DNA from: Burkholderiales bacterium UBA1834
GTDB taxonomy: Bacteria > Pseudomonadota > Gammaproteobacteria > Burkholderiales > Burkholderiaceae_C
DNA length: 29,421 nt
Direction: 5' to 3'
Assembly: GCA_002339015.1 (NCBI GenBank)
Contig: DDJC01000063.1
Span: 1-29,421 of the forward strand
Positions 20,975-29,375 of the stretch are shown here, piece by piece. Each line of letters opens with the position of its first letter. Position 1 is the first letter of the stretch. The position numbers and the translations under genes are program-made. Under the pieces are notes generated by a model. It did no database searches, was not told the DNA's origin, and saw nothing but the letters and a program-made list of their open reading frames with translations.

Positions 20975-21018
20975 AATGCAGAAAACGCATAAGTTGACCC
21001 GAATCAGGGCGGCCAAGG

Positions 21019-21843
21019 TCAGGGCTTGACGCCGTGCCGACGGAACCATGCCAGCAGCCTCTCCCAGCCGTCACGTGCCTCGGCCGGGCGGTAGCTGGGA
21101 CGGTAATCCGCGAAGAAGGCATGGGGGGCGTCGGGGTAGACGTGGATCTCGGAGCCCTTGCCGGCTTGGCCTAGCGCGGCCTGCATGCGCTCGATGGTGT
21201 CCAGCGGGATGCCAGTGTCCTGGCCACCGTACAAGCCCAGCACCGGCGCCTTCAGTTCAGAGACCACGTCGGCGGGTTGGCTCGGGGTGATCTCCGAGGT
21301 TTTGCCTTCCAGTCGGCCGTACCAGGCCACGCCGGCAGTGATACGCGGCTGGTGGGCCACATACAGCCAGGTGATGCGCCCACCCCAGCAGAAGCCGGTG
21401 ATGCCGACTGGGCGGGCCGCATCGGCCGGGTGGTGCTGGTCGGCCCAGGCCAGGGTGGCGTCCAGATCGGACAGCACCTGAGCATCGGGCGTCTTGTAGA
21501 CGAAGTTCTGCATCAGCTGGTCGATGCTGTTGGCCTGGGCGGGATCGCCCAGACGGAAGTACAACGCGGGGGCCATGGCCAGGTAGCCCAACTGGGCGAA
21601 GCGGCGCACCACGTCTTCGATGTGCTCATGCACGCCGAAGATCTCCTGCACGACGATGACCAGCGGGTGGGGCCCCGGCGTGGCGGGCGCTGCGCGGTAG
21701 GCAGGCATCAAGCCGCCCTGTACCGGGATCTCGATCAGCCCGGCGAGCAAACCATCGGCAGCGGTGTGGATGGGCTCAATCGGGCCGGGTTCTGCGGCTT
21801 GCGCATAGTGGCCGTCGGGCAAGGGCTTGCTGGGCTGGGACAT
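21019..21843 (-). CDS. Dienelactone hydrolase family protein
   Basis: A 274-residue alpha/beta hydrolase of the DLH family. The triad is Cys152 (TGFCWGGR), Asp209 (GGQDTGIP) and His241 (PHAFFADY), with the Glu67 (VVQEIFGVHEH) that activates the cysteine in this family. Classical members open dienelactone rings in chlorocatechol breakdown, but many copies (YghX/YsgA type) are outside such clusters, as here, and their substrate is unknown. No aromatic degradation gene is adjacent. The ATG at 21843 leads directly into the family pattern; a longer frame to 21891 is not convincing. It diverges from the PLP enzyme at 21976. Confidence 0.87.
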   Translation of the reverse strand: MSQPSKPLPDGHYAQAAEPGPIEPIHTAADGLLAGLIEIPVQGGLMPAYRAAPATPGPHPLVIVVQEIFGVHEHIEDVVRRFAQLGYLAMAPALYFRLGDPAQANSIDQLMQNFVYKTPDAQVLSDLDATLAWADQHHPADAARPVGITGFCWGGRITWLYVAHQPRITAGVAWYGRLEGKTSEITPSQPADVVSELKAPVLGLYGGQDTGIPLDTIERMQAALGQAGKGSEIHVYPDAPHAFFADYRPSYRPAEARDGWERLLAWFRRHGVKP

Positions 21844-21975
21844 GTCGGCGCGTGGGTTGTTCTGGGTGAATGCTTGGGCAGCGCAGGGCATTGTGGTGCA
21901 ATGACAAAGACCCAGTCATCAGGCTCGGCACCCCCGTCGGTCACCCCTGATTCAGACCCAGACTTGCCCCACGCC

Positions 21976-23235
21976 ATGAGCAGCCCCCAAGATCCCGAGC
22001 ACACCGAATCCAGCCTGAGCTCATGGCTCCATGCGGAGCGCCGCGCCGGCAATGAACACGCCGCGGTGCACAAGCCGCTGCACCCGTCGGCCACCTTCGC
22101 TTTCCAGAACGCGCGGGATCTGGTGGCTGTGTTCCAGGGCGCGCAGCCGGGCTTTGTCTACGCGCGCCAGGGCAACCCAACCACCGCAGCGCTCGAAGCC
22201 CGCCTGACCGCCCTGGAAGGTGGCAAGGGCACGGCCTGCTTCACCACCGGCATGTCGGCCATCACAGCCACCCTGCTGACGCTGCTGCGCGCGGGTGACC
22301 ACATCGTCAGCAGCCAGTTCCTGTTCGGCAATACCAGCAGCCTGCTGCAGACGCTGCAGGGGCTCGGGGTGTTGGTCAGTTTCGTCGATGCCACACAGGT
22401 GGACGCCGTGGCCGCTGCCCTGCGGCCCGAGACGCGCATGGTGTTCGTCGAGACCATTGCAAACCCGCGCACGCAGGTGGCAGATCTGGCGGGCATTGGC
22501 GCCTTGTGTGCCCAGCAGGGCCTGGTCTATGTGGTCGACAGCACCATGACCACGCCGGTATTGCTGCGCGCGCGTGAGGTGAGCGCTTCGCTGGTGGTGC
22601 ATTCGCTCAGCAAGGGCATCGGCGGGCATGGCCATGCGCTGGGCGGCTCCGTCACCGACACGGGCCTGTTCGACTGGTCACGCTATCCCAACATCGCCGA
22701 GCCCTACCGCAAGGGCGATCCGGCCAACTGGGGCCTGCAGCAGATCCGCAAGAAGGGGCTGCGCGACATGGGTTTCACCCTGCGTGCCGAGGATGCCCAC
22801 CGCATCGCCATCGGCGCCGAGACCATGGCCCTGCGCGTGAAGCAGGCCAGTGCCAATGCGCTGGTGCTGGCGCAGTGGCTCTCCAGCCAGCCTCAGGTGG
22901 CACAGGTCCATTATCCGGGCCTGCCGACCCACGCGCAGCATGCGCGCGCCACCGGCCTGTTCACCGGGGGCTATGGCCCTTTGATGAGCTTCGAACTGCA
23001 GCCCGGCGCGGAGGTGTTCACCGTCCTGGACGCGCTGCGGCTGGTGATCCTGTCCAGCCACCTGGCAGACAACCGCACCCTGGCCATTCCCGTGGCGCAG
23101 ACCATCTTCTGGGAAGCTGGCCCTGAGCGCCGTGCGGCCATGGGCATCGCCGATGGCCTGATCCGCCTGTCCGTCGGTATCGAGGATGTGGCCGATCTGC
23201 AGGCCGACCTGGCCCAGGCGCTGGCGACGATCTGA
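21976..23235 (+). CDS. Cystathionine gamma-synthase-like PLP enzyme
   Basis: A 419-residue Cys/Met metabolism PLP enzyme, distinct from the one at 19596-20885. The cofactor lysine is Lys213 (HSLSKGIGGHGHALGG), with Asp188 (VVDSTMTTPVL) and the YARQGNPTT substrate-binding segment. Its specific sequence around 220-260 (DWSRYPNIAEPYRKGDPANW, LQQIRKKGLRDMG) differs from the standard CGS, MetZ or sulfhydrylase pattern, so I keep the broader family name. The start is doubtful: ATG at 21976 is used, ATG at 21901 would add 25 residues; neither has a clear ribosome-binding site. It is divergent from the dienelactone hydrolase and convergent with the transporter. Confidence 0.84.
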   Translation: MSSPQDPEHTESSLSSWLHAERRAGNEHAAVHKPLHPSATFAFQNARDLVAVFQGAQPGFVYARQGNPTTAALEARLTALEGGKGTACFTTGMSAITATLLTLLRAGDHIVSSQFLFGNTSSLLQTLQGLGVLVSFVDATQVDAVAAALRPETRMVFVETIANPRTQVADLAGIGALCAQQGLVYVVDSTMTTPVLLRAREVSASLVVHSLSKGIGGHGHALGGSVTDTGLFDWSRYPNIAEPYRKGDPANWGLQQIRKKGLRDMGFTLRAEDAHRIAIGAETMALRVKQASANALVLAQWLSSQPQVAQVHYPGLPTHAQHARATGLFTGGYGPLMSFELQPGAEVFTVLDALRLVILSSHLADNRTLAIPVAQTIFWEAGPERRAAMGIADGLIRLSVGIEDVADLQADLAQALATI

Positions 23236-23271
23236 CACGACGCAGGAGGTCGCACGGCAGCAGGCCCAGGC

Positions 23272-24174
23272 TCAGTGGAACCAGCCCAGCGCCGCCACCC
23301 ACAGCGGCACGCTGGCCATGCCCAGCAAGGTGGACACGGTGATCAGCCCCGCCACGAAGGGCCCGTTGCCGCCCATGCGCACTGCCAGCACATAGCCGCT
23401 GGAGGCCGTGGGCAAGGCGGCAAAGGCCACCAGCAGGGTGTGTTCGGGCAGGGACAGGCCGAGCCAGTGCCCCAAAGGCAAGGCCAATGCTGGCAGGGCC
23501 GCATGGCGGATCACCAGCAGGGCGGTGGCCAGGCCGGGGGCCGCGGTCAGCCCGGTCAGGCGAAGTCCGGCGCCCACGGCCAGCAGCCCCAAGGGCAATG
23601 CGGCCTGCCCGACTCGGTGCACGCTCTCCAGGATCCACCAGGGCAGCGGCAGGCCGATCAGCTTCACGGTCAGGCCCGCCACGGTGCCGATGATCAGCGG
23701 GTTGCTGATCAACTCGCGCCACAGGCTGTGGCCGCCATGGCGCGCCAGCGACCACACCGCGCCCACATTGCACAGCGGCACGCACAGGGCGATCAGCACC
23801 GCTGTCCAGGCCACGCCGGGTGTTCCTGCCAAGCGCTCGGCCAGGGCCAGGGCGATGTAGCTGTTGAAGCGGAAGGCCACCTGGGCGCCACTGGCGTGCA
23901 GCAAGGGGTTCACGCCTGGCCAGGTGCGCAGTGCCGTGGCCATGGCAATGCCGGCCAGGCAAATGATCAGGCCACCGGCGCCCAGCGAGGCCGCATCGGC
24001 CGGGTGCAGGGGGCTGCGCACGATCGACGAGAACAGCAGGGTCGGAAACAGCATCCAGTACACCAGGCGCTCCACCGCATCCCATATGGGGCGCTTGAAG
24101 GCCGTGTAGCGGCACAGGATGAAGCCCGTCATGATCAGGATGAAATCGGGCAGCAACAGAATCGGGTCCAGCAT
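23272..24174 (-). CDS. AEC-family transporter (auxin efflux carrier type)
   Basis: A 300-residue membrane protein with about ten predicted helices in two halves, the layout of AEC transporters such as malonate and auxin carriers. Recognisable features are the N-terminal PDFILIMTGFILCRY helix, the VAFRFNSYIALALAERLAG stretch, the SNPLIIGTVAGLTVKL segment at the start of the second half, and ALPTASSGYVLAVRMGG near the end. Substrates are usually small organic anions, but this one cannot be named. ATG at 24174 fits the family start. The ORF upstream to 24453 has a different, arginine-rich composition and is excluded. It converges with the PLP enzyme (36-nt gap) and diverges from the chalcone isomerase-like gene. 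Confidence 0.87.
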   Translation of the reverse strand: MLDPILLLPDFILIMTGFILCRYTAFKRPIWDAVERLVYWMLFPTLLFSSIVRSPLHPADAASLGAGGLIICLAGIAMATALRTWPGVNPLLHASGAQVAFRFNSYIALALAERLAGTPGVAWTAVLIALCVPLCNVGAVWSLARHGGHSLWRELISNPLIIGTVAGLTVKLIGLPLPWWILESVHRVGQAALPLGLLAVGAGLRLTGLTAAPGLATALLVIRHAALPALALPLGHWLGLSLPEHTLLVAFAALPTASSGYVLAVRMGGNGPFVAGLITVSTLLGMASVPLWVAALGWFH

Positions 24175-24326
24175 GGGGCGCAAGCCTAACCGCCCCTGAG
24201 TCACTTGCTGCGGGCAAACCCTGGCTTGTCGGTCGCGAAGTCGCCCCAACCGTTGGAAAATTGCGCTGGGGTCGAGGTGCTTGTCGGCCGTGCGGGCGCT
24301 TGTCCGATTTTGAAAGGTGATGCCTT

Positions 24327-24980
24327 GTGTGGAACACGACGCGGATCGTGATGAGGGGGCTGACAGCCGGCAGGCCATGGTGCGTGGCCGCCTTGCTGGC
24401 GCTGGTGTCCGGCATGGTGGGGGTCTGCGAGGTGCCCGGCGCCGGACAGGCACAGGCCGCCCGCCTGGAAGGGCAGCATTTCGAGGACACCGTGGTCGTG
24501 GGCGACCGTACCCTGCAGCTCAACGGACTGGGGCTGCGTGGCGTGGCCTGGATCAAGGCCTTCGTGGCCGGTCTGTATGTGGCCGCGCCCTCGCGCGATC
24601 CGGGGCAACTGATGGCCATGCAGGGGCCCAAGCGCCTGCGCCTGAAGCTGATGCTGGAGGCGCCCAGCAAGGAGCTGTCCAAGGCCATTTCCAAGGGGGT
24701 GCGGCGCAATGAGTCGGCAGCCGTTCAGTCGCAGTTGAGTGAACGTCTGGCCGTGTTCGTCGGTCTGGTCGACGGTCTGGGCACGCTGCGCCAGGGCGAT
24801 GCACTGGACCTCGATTTCGTGCCGGGGGTGGGTGCCCAACTCCTGCGCAACGGCAAGCCGGTCGGGCAACCCCTGGAGGGCGAGGACTTCTTCCGCGCCA
24901 TCCTCAAGATCTTCATCGGCGAACGGCCCGTCGATCAACGGCTCAAGGAAGGCATGCTGCGTGGTCGATCCGCACCTTGA
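24327..24980 (+). CDS. Exported chalcone isomerase-like protein
   Basis: A 217-residue exported protein. The N-terminal basic-hydrophobic segment (LTAGRPWCVAALLALVSGMV) is a signal peptide. The mature portion has the bacterial chalcone isomerase-like pattern: LNGLGLRGVAWIKAFVAGLY, then the LMLEAPSKELSKAI segment and GDALDLDFVPGVG, followed by FFRAILKIFIGERPVDQRLKEG. These proteins share the fold of plant chalcone isomerase without a known catalytic role in bacteria. The GTG at 24327 is the start because GAAAGGTGA lies about 8 nt before it. The last 20 nt overlap xerD, so the two are probably co-translated. Confidence 0.82.
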   Translation: MWNTTRIVMRGLTAGRPWCVAALLALVSGMVGVCEVPGAGQAQAARLEGQHFEDTVVVGDRTLQLNGLGLRGVAWIKAFVAGLYVAAPSRDPGQLMAMQGPKRLRLKLMLEAPSKELSKAISKGVRRNESAAVQSQLSERLAVFVGLVDGLGTLRQGDALDLDFVPGVGAQLLRNGKPVGQPLEGEDFFRAILKIFIGERPVDQRLKEGMLRGRSAP

Positions 24981-25854
24981 CCGTTTCATGGATGCGCTCT
25001 GGCTGGAAGACGGCCTGAGCGCCAACACGCTGGCCGCCTATCGAAGTGACCTGCAGGCGCTGGCCGACTGGATGGGCAAGCAGGCTGATGGCCGCACCCT
25101 GGTGCAGGCGCGTGAACCTGATCTGATGGGCTATGTGGCGGCCCGACACGCGGGCTCCCAGCCCAGCTCGGCCGGACGCCGCCTGAGCGTGTTCCGGCGC
25201 TTCTACCGCTGGGCCCTGCGCGAGCACCTGGCCTCGGCCGACCCGACGCTCAAGCTCGATCCGCCGCGCCAGCGCCTGCGCACGCCCGCCACACTCACAG
25301 AAGCCCAGGTGGATGGCTTGCTGAAGGCACCTGCCGTGGACGAACCCCTGGGCCTGCGTGACCGCGCCATGCTGGAGCTGATGTACGCCAGCGGCCTGCG
25401 CGTGAGCGAGCTGGTCGACCTCAAGGCTGTGCATGTGTCCCTGGCCGATGGCGTGGTGCGCGTGACCGGCAAGGGCAGCAAGGAGCGGCTGGTGCCGTTC
25501 GGGCAGGAGGCCGGCGATTGGCTGCGGCGCTATGCCGAAGAGGGGCGTGCCGCCATCCTGGGTGGGCAGGTCAGCGACGCGCTCTTCGTGACGGCCCGCG
25601 GCGGTGCCATGACGCGCCAGATGTTCTGGAAGCTGATCCGCAAGTACAGCGTCGTGGCCGGCATCACGCAGCATCTGTCACCGCATACCTTGCGCCACGC
25701 TTTTGCAACGCACCTGCTCAACCATGGCGCGGACCTGCGCGTGGTGCAGATGCTGCTCGGCCATGCGGACATCTCCACCACGCAGATCTACACGCACGTG
25801 GCGCGCGAGCGGCTCAAGCAACTGCACCAGGCGCACCACCCACGCGGTGGCTGA
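24961..25854 (+). CDS. xerD: XerD site-specific tyrosine recombinase
   Basis: A 297-residue tyrosine recombinase with the length and pattern of XerD (298 aa in E. coli). Catalytic residues are Arg147 (SGLRVSELV), Lys171 (GKGSKERLVPF), His242 and Arg245 (SPHTLRHAFATHLL), His268 (LLGHADISTTQIYTHV) and the nucleophile Tyr277. The N-terminal SAM-like core-binding domain spans about 1-105. XerD with XerC resolves chromosome dimers at dif, activated by FtsK at the septum. The GTG at 24961 is chosen because GGAAGG lies 8 nt upstream and the protein then aligns with the family start (VVDPHLDRFMDALWLEDGLS). It overlaps the chalcone isomerase-like gene by 20 nt. This is a core gene, unrelated to the mobile elements. 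Confidence 0.95.
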   Translation: MVDPHLDRFMDALWLEDGLSANTLAAYRSDLQALADWMGKQADGRTLVQAREPDLMGYVAARHAGSQPSSAGRRLSVFRRFYRWALREHLASADPTLKLDPPRQRLRTPATLTEAQVDGLLKAPAVDEPLGLRDRAMLELMYASGLRVSELVDLKAVHVSLADGVVRVTGKGSKERLVPFGQEAGDWLRRYAEEGRAAILGGQVSDALFVTARGGAMTRQMFWKLIRKYSVVAGITQHLSPHTLRHAFATHLLNHGADLRVVQMLLGHADISTTQIYTHVARERLKQLHQAHHPRGG

Positions 25855-25875
25855 ACGGCCTCTGACTGAGCCCTT

Positions 25876-26751
25876 TCAGTGGTCCTCACCCAGAAGGAAG
25901 CGCATCTCAGCGTCCGTGAAGCCTGCCTGCAGACGGGCCTCCATGTTGTAGGGCGGCTTGAGTCGGGGGGCTTCGTAGCGGGTCACCAGCTCGGGGTAGA
26001 CCACCACCGGATCCAGCCCACGCTGCTGGCACAGGTGGTGGAACCACCGGTTGCCGATGGCCACGTGGCCGACCTCGTCGCGCAAAATGATGTCCAGGAT
26101 GCCAACGGCAGCCTCATCGCCGGCCTTGCGCAGCTTGGCCTGGATGGGGGGCGTGGCGTCCAGCCCCCGCGCTTCCAGGGTTCGGGGCACCAGCGCCATC
26201 CGCGCCAGGATGTCATGCGCGGTGCGTTCACACATGGCCCACAGGCCGTTGTGGGCGTCGAAATCGCCGTAGTCGTGCCCAAGGCCTTGCAGATGGTCGC
26301 GCAGCAGGGTGAAATGCAAGGCCTCTTCGGCCGCGACTTTCAGCCAGTCCGTGTAGAACTCGGGGGGCATGCCGTCGAAGCGCCACACGGCATCCAGCGC
26401 CAGGTTGATGGCGTTGAACTCGATGTGGCAGATGGCATGCAGCAAGGCCGCGCGGCCTTCGAGCGTGAAGGGCGAGCGCGCGGGCACGTCCTTGGCGGGC
26501 ACGAGCGAAGGCGTCGACGGGCGGCCGGGCAGGGCGGCCTGCTGCGATTCGCTGAGGGACAGATTCCCTTGTTCGCTGCCTTCAGCGGCCCAGGCTGGGT
26601 AGGCCACTGCCTGGGCCTGCAGGGCGCGCACGGCATCGGCCTTGGCAGCCGGCACCGGTTGCAGCAGCGCGTCCAGCGCCTGCCGCCGCAGCGACAAGGC
26701 TGGCACGCCCGTGCCGGCGGAGGTCAAGCGTTCATTCGATGGGGCGGTCAT
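25876..26751 (-). CDS. DUF455 ferritin-like protein
   Basis: A 291-residue protein with a ferritin-like four-helix pattern. Candidate metal ligands are in HAICHIEFNAINLALDAVWR (His109, Glu111), AAEEALHFTLLRDHL (Glu142, Glu143, His146) and the RDEVGHVAIGNRWFHHL segment. DUF455 proteins are annotated as ferritin-like and sometimes as rhamnan synthesis-like, but no activity is established. The protein starts with an N-terminal disordered stretch. The ATG at 26751 lies just after the stop codon of uppP (gap about 16 nt), so uppP and this gene are likely one transcript. xerD converges on it. Confidence 0.87.
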   Translation of the reverse strand: MTAPSNERLTSAGTGVPALSLRRQALDALLQPVPAAKADAVRALQAQAVAYPAWAAEGSEQGNLSLSESQQAALPGRPSTPSLVPAKDVPARSPFTLEGRAALLHAICHIEFNAINLALDAVWRFDGMPPEFYTDWLKVAAEEALHFTLLRDHLQGLGHDYGDFDAHNGLWAMCERTAHDILARMALVPRTLEARGLDATPPIQAKLRKAGDEAAVGILDIILRDEVGHVAIGNRWFHHLCQQRGLDPVVVYPELVTRYEAPRLKPPYNMEARLQAGFTDAEMRFLLGEDH

Positions 26752-26767
26752 CCCGGCATTGTCGTGC

Positions 26768-27610
26768 TCACTCCGACCAGTTCACCAGCCCGAAGTGCCA
26801 GGTGGCCAGCACGATCACGCCGAAGACGATGCGGTACCAGGCGAAGGGCACGAAATCATGGCTGGACACGTAGCGCAGCAGCCAGCGCACGCACACCCAG
26901 GCCGACACGAACGCGAAGACCAGGCCGGTCAGGAAAAGCGGCAGATCCGCCATGGACAGCAGGTGCCGCTCCTTGTAGAGACTGTAGGCGCCGGCGCCCA
27001 TCAGCGTCGGGATGCCCAGGAAGAAGCTGAAATCCGTGGCTGCCTTGCGGGACAGACCCATGACCATGCCGCCGATGATGCTGGCGCCCGAGCGGCTGGT
27101 GCCGGGCACCAGGGCCAGGCATTGCAGCAGCCCCACCAGCAAGGCATCGCGCACGCTCATGTCGTCCACGGTGGCCACGCGGGGCGTGGCACGTGCGGCT
27201 GGCCGGCGCTCGGCCCAGAGAATGATGAGGCCGCCGATGATGAAGGTGGTGGCCACCACCTGCGGTGTGAACAGATTTTCCTTGATGGCCTTGCCCAGCA
27301 GCAGGCCCATCACCACCGCAGGCAGGAAGCCCACCACCACATTGAGGGCGAAGCGTTGTGCACGTGGTTCGCTGCCGATGCCACGGGCCGTGTCCACCAG
27401 GCGCTGCCAGTACACCAGCACCACGGCGAAGATGGCGCCGGTCTGGATCGCGATGTCGAAGACTTTGGCCTTGTTGGCCCCCACGTCCTGGCCGAAGCCC
27501 ATCAAGGTGCCCGCCAGGATCAGGTGTCCGGTGCTCGAGATGGGAAGGAATTCGGTCAGGCCCTCCACGATGCCCATCAGGGCGGCCTTGATCAACAGCA
27601 CGGTGTCCAC
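26768..27610 (-). CDS. uppP: Undecaprenyl-diphosphatase UppP (BacA)
   Basis: A 280-residue polytopic membrane protein. The two signature motifs are present: E16-x3-E20 in GIVEGLTEFLPISSTGHLIL (13-32) and the PGTSRSGASI loop in the second half, which hold the catalytic and phosphate-binding residues. UppP removes a phosphate from undecaprenyl pyrophosphate on the outer face of the inner membrane, recycling the lipid carrier for peptidoglycan and other wall polymers. The start is a GTG at 27610, which aligns with the family start (M-D-x-V-L-L-I-K). The DUF455 gene follows after about 16 nt on the same strand. Confidence 0.94.
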   Translation of the reverse strand: MDTVLLIKAALMGIVEGLTEFLPISSTGHLILAGTLMGFGQDVGANKAKVFDIAIQTGAIFAVVLVYWQRLVDTARGIGSEPRAQRFALNVVVGFLPAVVMGLLLGKAIKENLFTPQVVATTFIIGGLIILWAERRPAARATPRVATVDDMSVRDALLVGLLQCLALVPGTSRSGASIIGGMVMGLSRKAATDFSFFLGIPTLMGAGAYSLYKERHLLSMADLPLFLTGLVFAFVSAWVCVRWLLRYVSSHDFVPFAWYRIVFGVIVLATWHFGLVNWSE

Positions 27611-27677
27611 GTTGTATTTGTCCAGTCTGGCGTCATATGAGGGAATGCGAGCATCTTACCCATGGGTTCTGACACCA

Positions 27678-27697
27678 CCCCCGCCGGAACGCGGGGG
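27678..27697. other. GC-rich hairpin between uppP and selO
   Basis: A 7-bp stem of CCCCCGC and GCGGGGG with a 6-nt loop, with no T-tract, stands in the divergent gap between uppP and selO. It could be an RNA hairpin in the 5' leader of either gene or have no function. Confidence 0.35.
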
Positions 27698-27800
27698 CAA
27701 GGCCTCGGGCATCGCAGGGCGGTCGGGGCTGTGTCAGCATGCTGGGTGCGATGTCACCTGCCCGCGCTCAGACGCTGGTTTCACATTCTGGTTCCCTTTC

Positions 27801-29375
27801 ATGTCTCTACCCCCCCTCGATGCGTGGCTCAACCGCTATGCGGTGCTGAGCCAGCAACTGTCCGATTCCGATCTGCGCGTGCCGCTGGGTACGGAGCAGC
27901 CAGGCCAGCCCTTGCCCGATCCTCGATGGGTGGACACGAGCGACAGTGCCGCGCGTGACTTGGGCTGGCCCGAGGACTGGTGGCAGGCCTGGCCCCAGGC
28001 GCTCGAGGTGTTCACGGGCAACGCCGTGTGGCCTGGCATGAGGCCCATGTCCACCGTCTACAGCGGGCACCAGTTCGGCGTATGGGCCGGTCAGCTCGGT
28101 GATGGGCGCGCCTTGCTTCTTGGCGAGGTCGACACACCCGCCGGCCCACGTGAGATCCAACTCAAGGGCGCCGGCATGACGCCGTATTCCCGCCGAGGAG
28201 ATGGCCGCGCCGTGCTGCGTTCATCGATCCGCGAGTTCCTGTGCAGCGAGGCCATGTACGCCCTGGGCATTCCCACCAGCCGGGCGCTTTGCCTGACCGC
28301 TTCGCCGCACCCGGTCTACCGCGAGACACCCGAAACGGCGGCTGTTGTAACCCGCGTTGCTCCCAGCTTCATCCGCTTCGGACACTTCGAGCACTTCGCT
28401 CACAGCGGGCAGCCTGGCCATGTGCAGGCCCTGGCCGCGCTGGTCGATTTCGTGATCGACCACCACCTGCCGCACCTGGCCGATCTGCCGCGTGCCGGCG
28501 AGCAGCCGGCCGAACGCGCGATCGCCCTGCTGCGCCACGCGGCTCTCAGCACGGCCGACCTGATGGCGCAATGGCAGGCCGTGGGCTTCTGCCACGGCGT
28601 GATGAACACCGACAACATGTCCATCCTGGGCCTGACGATCGACTACGGTCCCTACGGCTTCCTCGATGGCTTCGACCCGGACCACATCTGCAACCACTCG
28701 GATCACTCGGGCCGCTACCGCTGGCGCCAGCAGCCCGATGTGGGCTTCTGGAATGTGGGCGCGCTGGCCCAGGCCCTGGCCGCGCTGGTGCCCGATGCGG
28801 CAGAGCAGGGCAGTGACGGGCAGGAGCGCATCCTCGACGCGCTCAAGGCCTACGAAGCCCGCTATGCCGAGCAGATGACGGCCCGCTGGCGTGCCAAGCT
28901 GGGTCTGCAGGGTGCCCAGCCGCAAGACATCTCGCTGATCCAGGAATGGCTGTCCCTGATGGCCCGCCAGCGTGCCGATTTCACCATCACCTTCCGCCGC
29001 CTGGGCGCCTGGCGCGCCGACCTGCCAGTCGATGCGCCCGACAACGCCTTGGTGCGCGATCTGTTCCTGGACCGCGTCGCTTTCGACGCCTGGGCGGGGC
29101 GCTACAACGAGCGCCTTGCCGCCGACGGCGTGCAGGCCAGCCCGGAGACACGCGCTGCCCGTCGCACCGGCATGGACGCCGTCAACCCCTGGATGGTCCT
29201 GCGGAACCATCTGGCCGAGGCCGCCATCCAAGCTGCTCAGGCCGGCGACTTCAGCGAGGTGCGCCGCCTGCACCGTGTGTTGCTGCAACCCTTCACAGAG
29301 CAGCCCGAGCACCATCGGGATGCCGACTTCCCGCCCGAATGGGCCAACGCCATCGAGGTGTCCTGTTCATCATGA
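27801..29375 (+). CDS. selO: SelO/YdiU protein AMPylase
   Basis: A 524-residue SelO-family pseudokinase. The family pattern is clear: NAVWPGMRPMSTVYSGHQFG (74-93), QLKGAGMTPYSRRGDGRAVL (120-139, containing the conserved Lys122), RSSIREFLCSEAMYALGI, HGVMNTDNMSILG (265-277) and IDYGPYGFLDG (280-290) with the metal-binding Asp281. It ends EVSCSS, and a C-terminal cysteine like this forms a redox disulfide in E. coli SelO. SelO transfers AMP from ATP to Ser, Thr or Tyr of proteins and is linked to oxidative stress. The ATG at 27801 fits the family start; the open frame before it is the antisense of uppP. The stop overlaps the ATG of msrB. Confidence 0.95.
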   Translation: MSLPPLDAWLNRYAVLSQQLSDSDLRVPLGTEQPGQPLPDPRWVDTSDSAARDLGWPEDWWQAWPQALEVFTGNAVWPGMRPMSTVYSGHQFGVWAGQLGDGRALLLGEVDTPAGPREIQLKGAGMTPYSRRGDGRAVLRSSIREFLCSEAMYALGIPTSRALCLTASPHPVYRETPETAAVVTRVAPSFIRFGHFEHFAHSGQPGHVQALAALVDFVIDHHLPHLADLPRAGEQPAERAIALLRHAALSTADLMAQWQAVGFCHGVMNTDNMSILGLTIDYGPYGFLDGFDPDHICNHSDHSGRYRWRQQPDVGFWNVGALAQALAALVPDAAEQGSDGQERILDALKAYEARYAEQMTARWRAKLGLQGAQPQDISLIQEWLSLMARQRADFTITFRRLGAWRADLPVDAPDNALVRDLFLDRVAFDAWAGRYNERLAADGVQASPETRAARRTGMDAVNPWMVLRNHLAEAAIQAAQAGDFSEVRRLHRVLLQPFTEQPEHHRDADFPPEWANAIEVSCSS

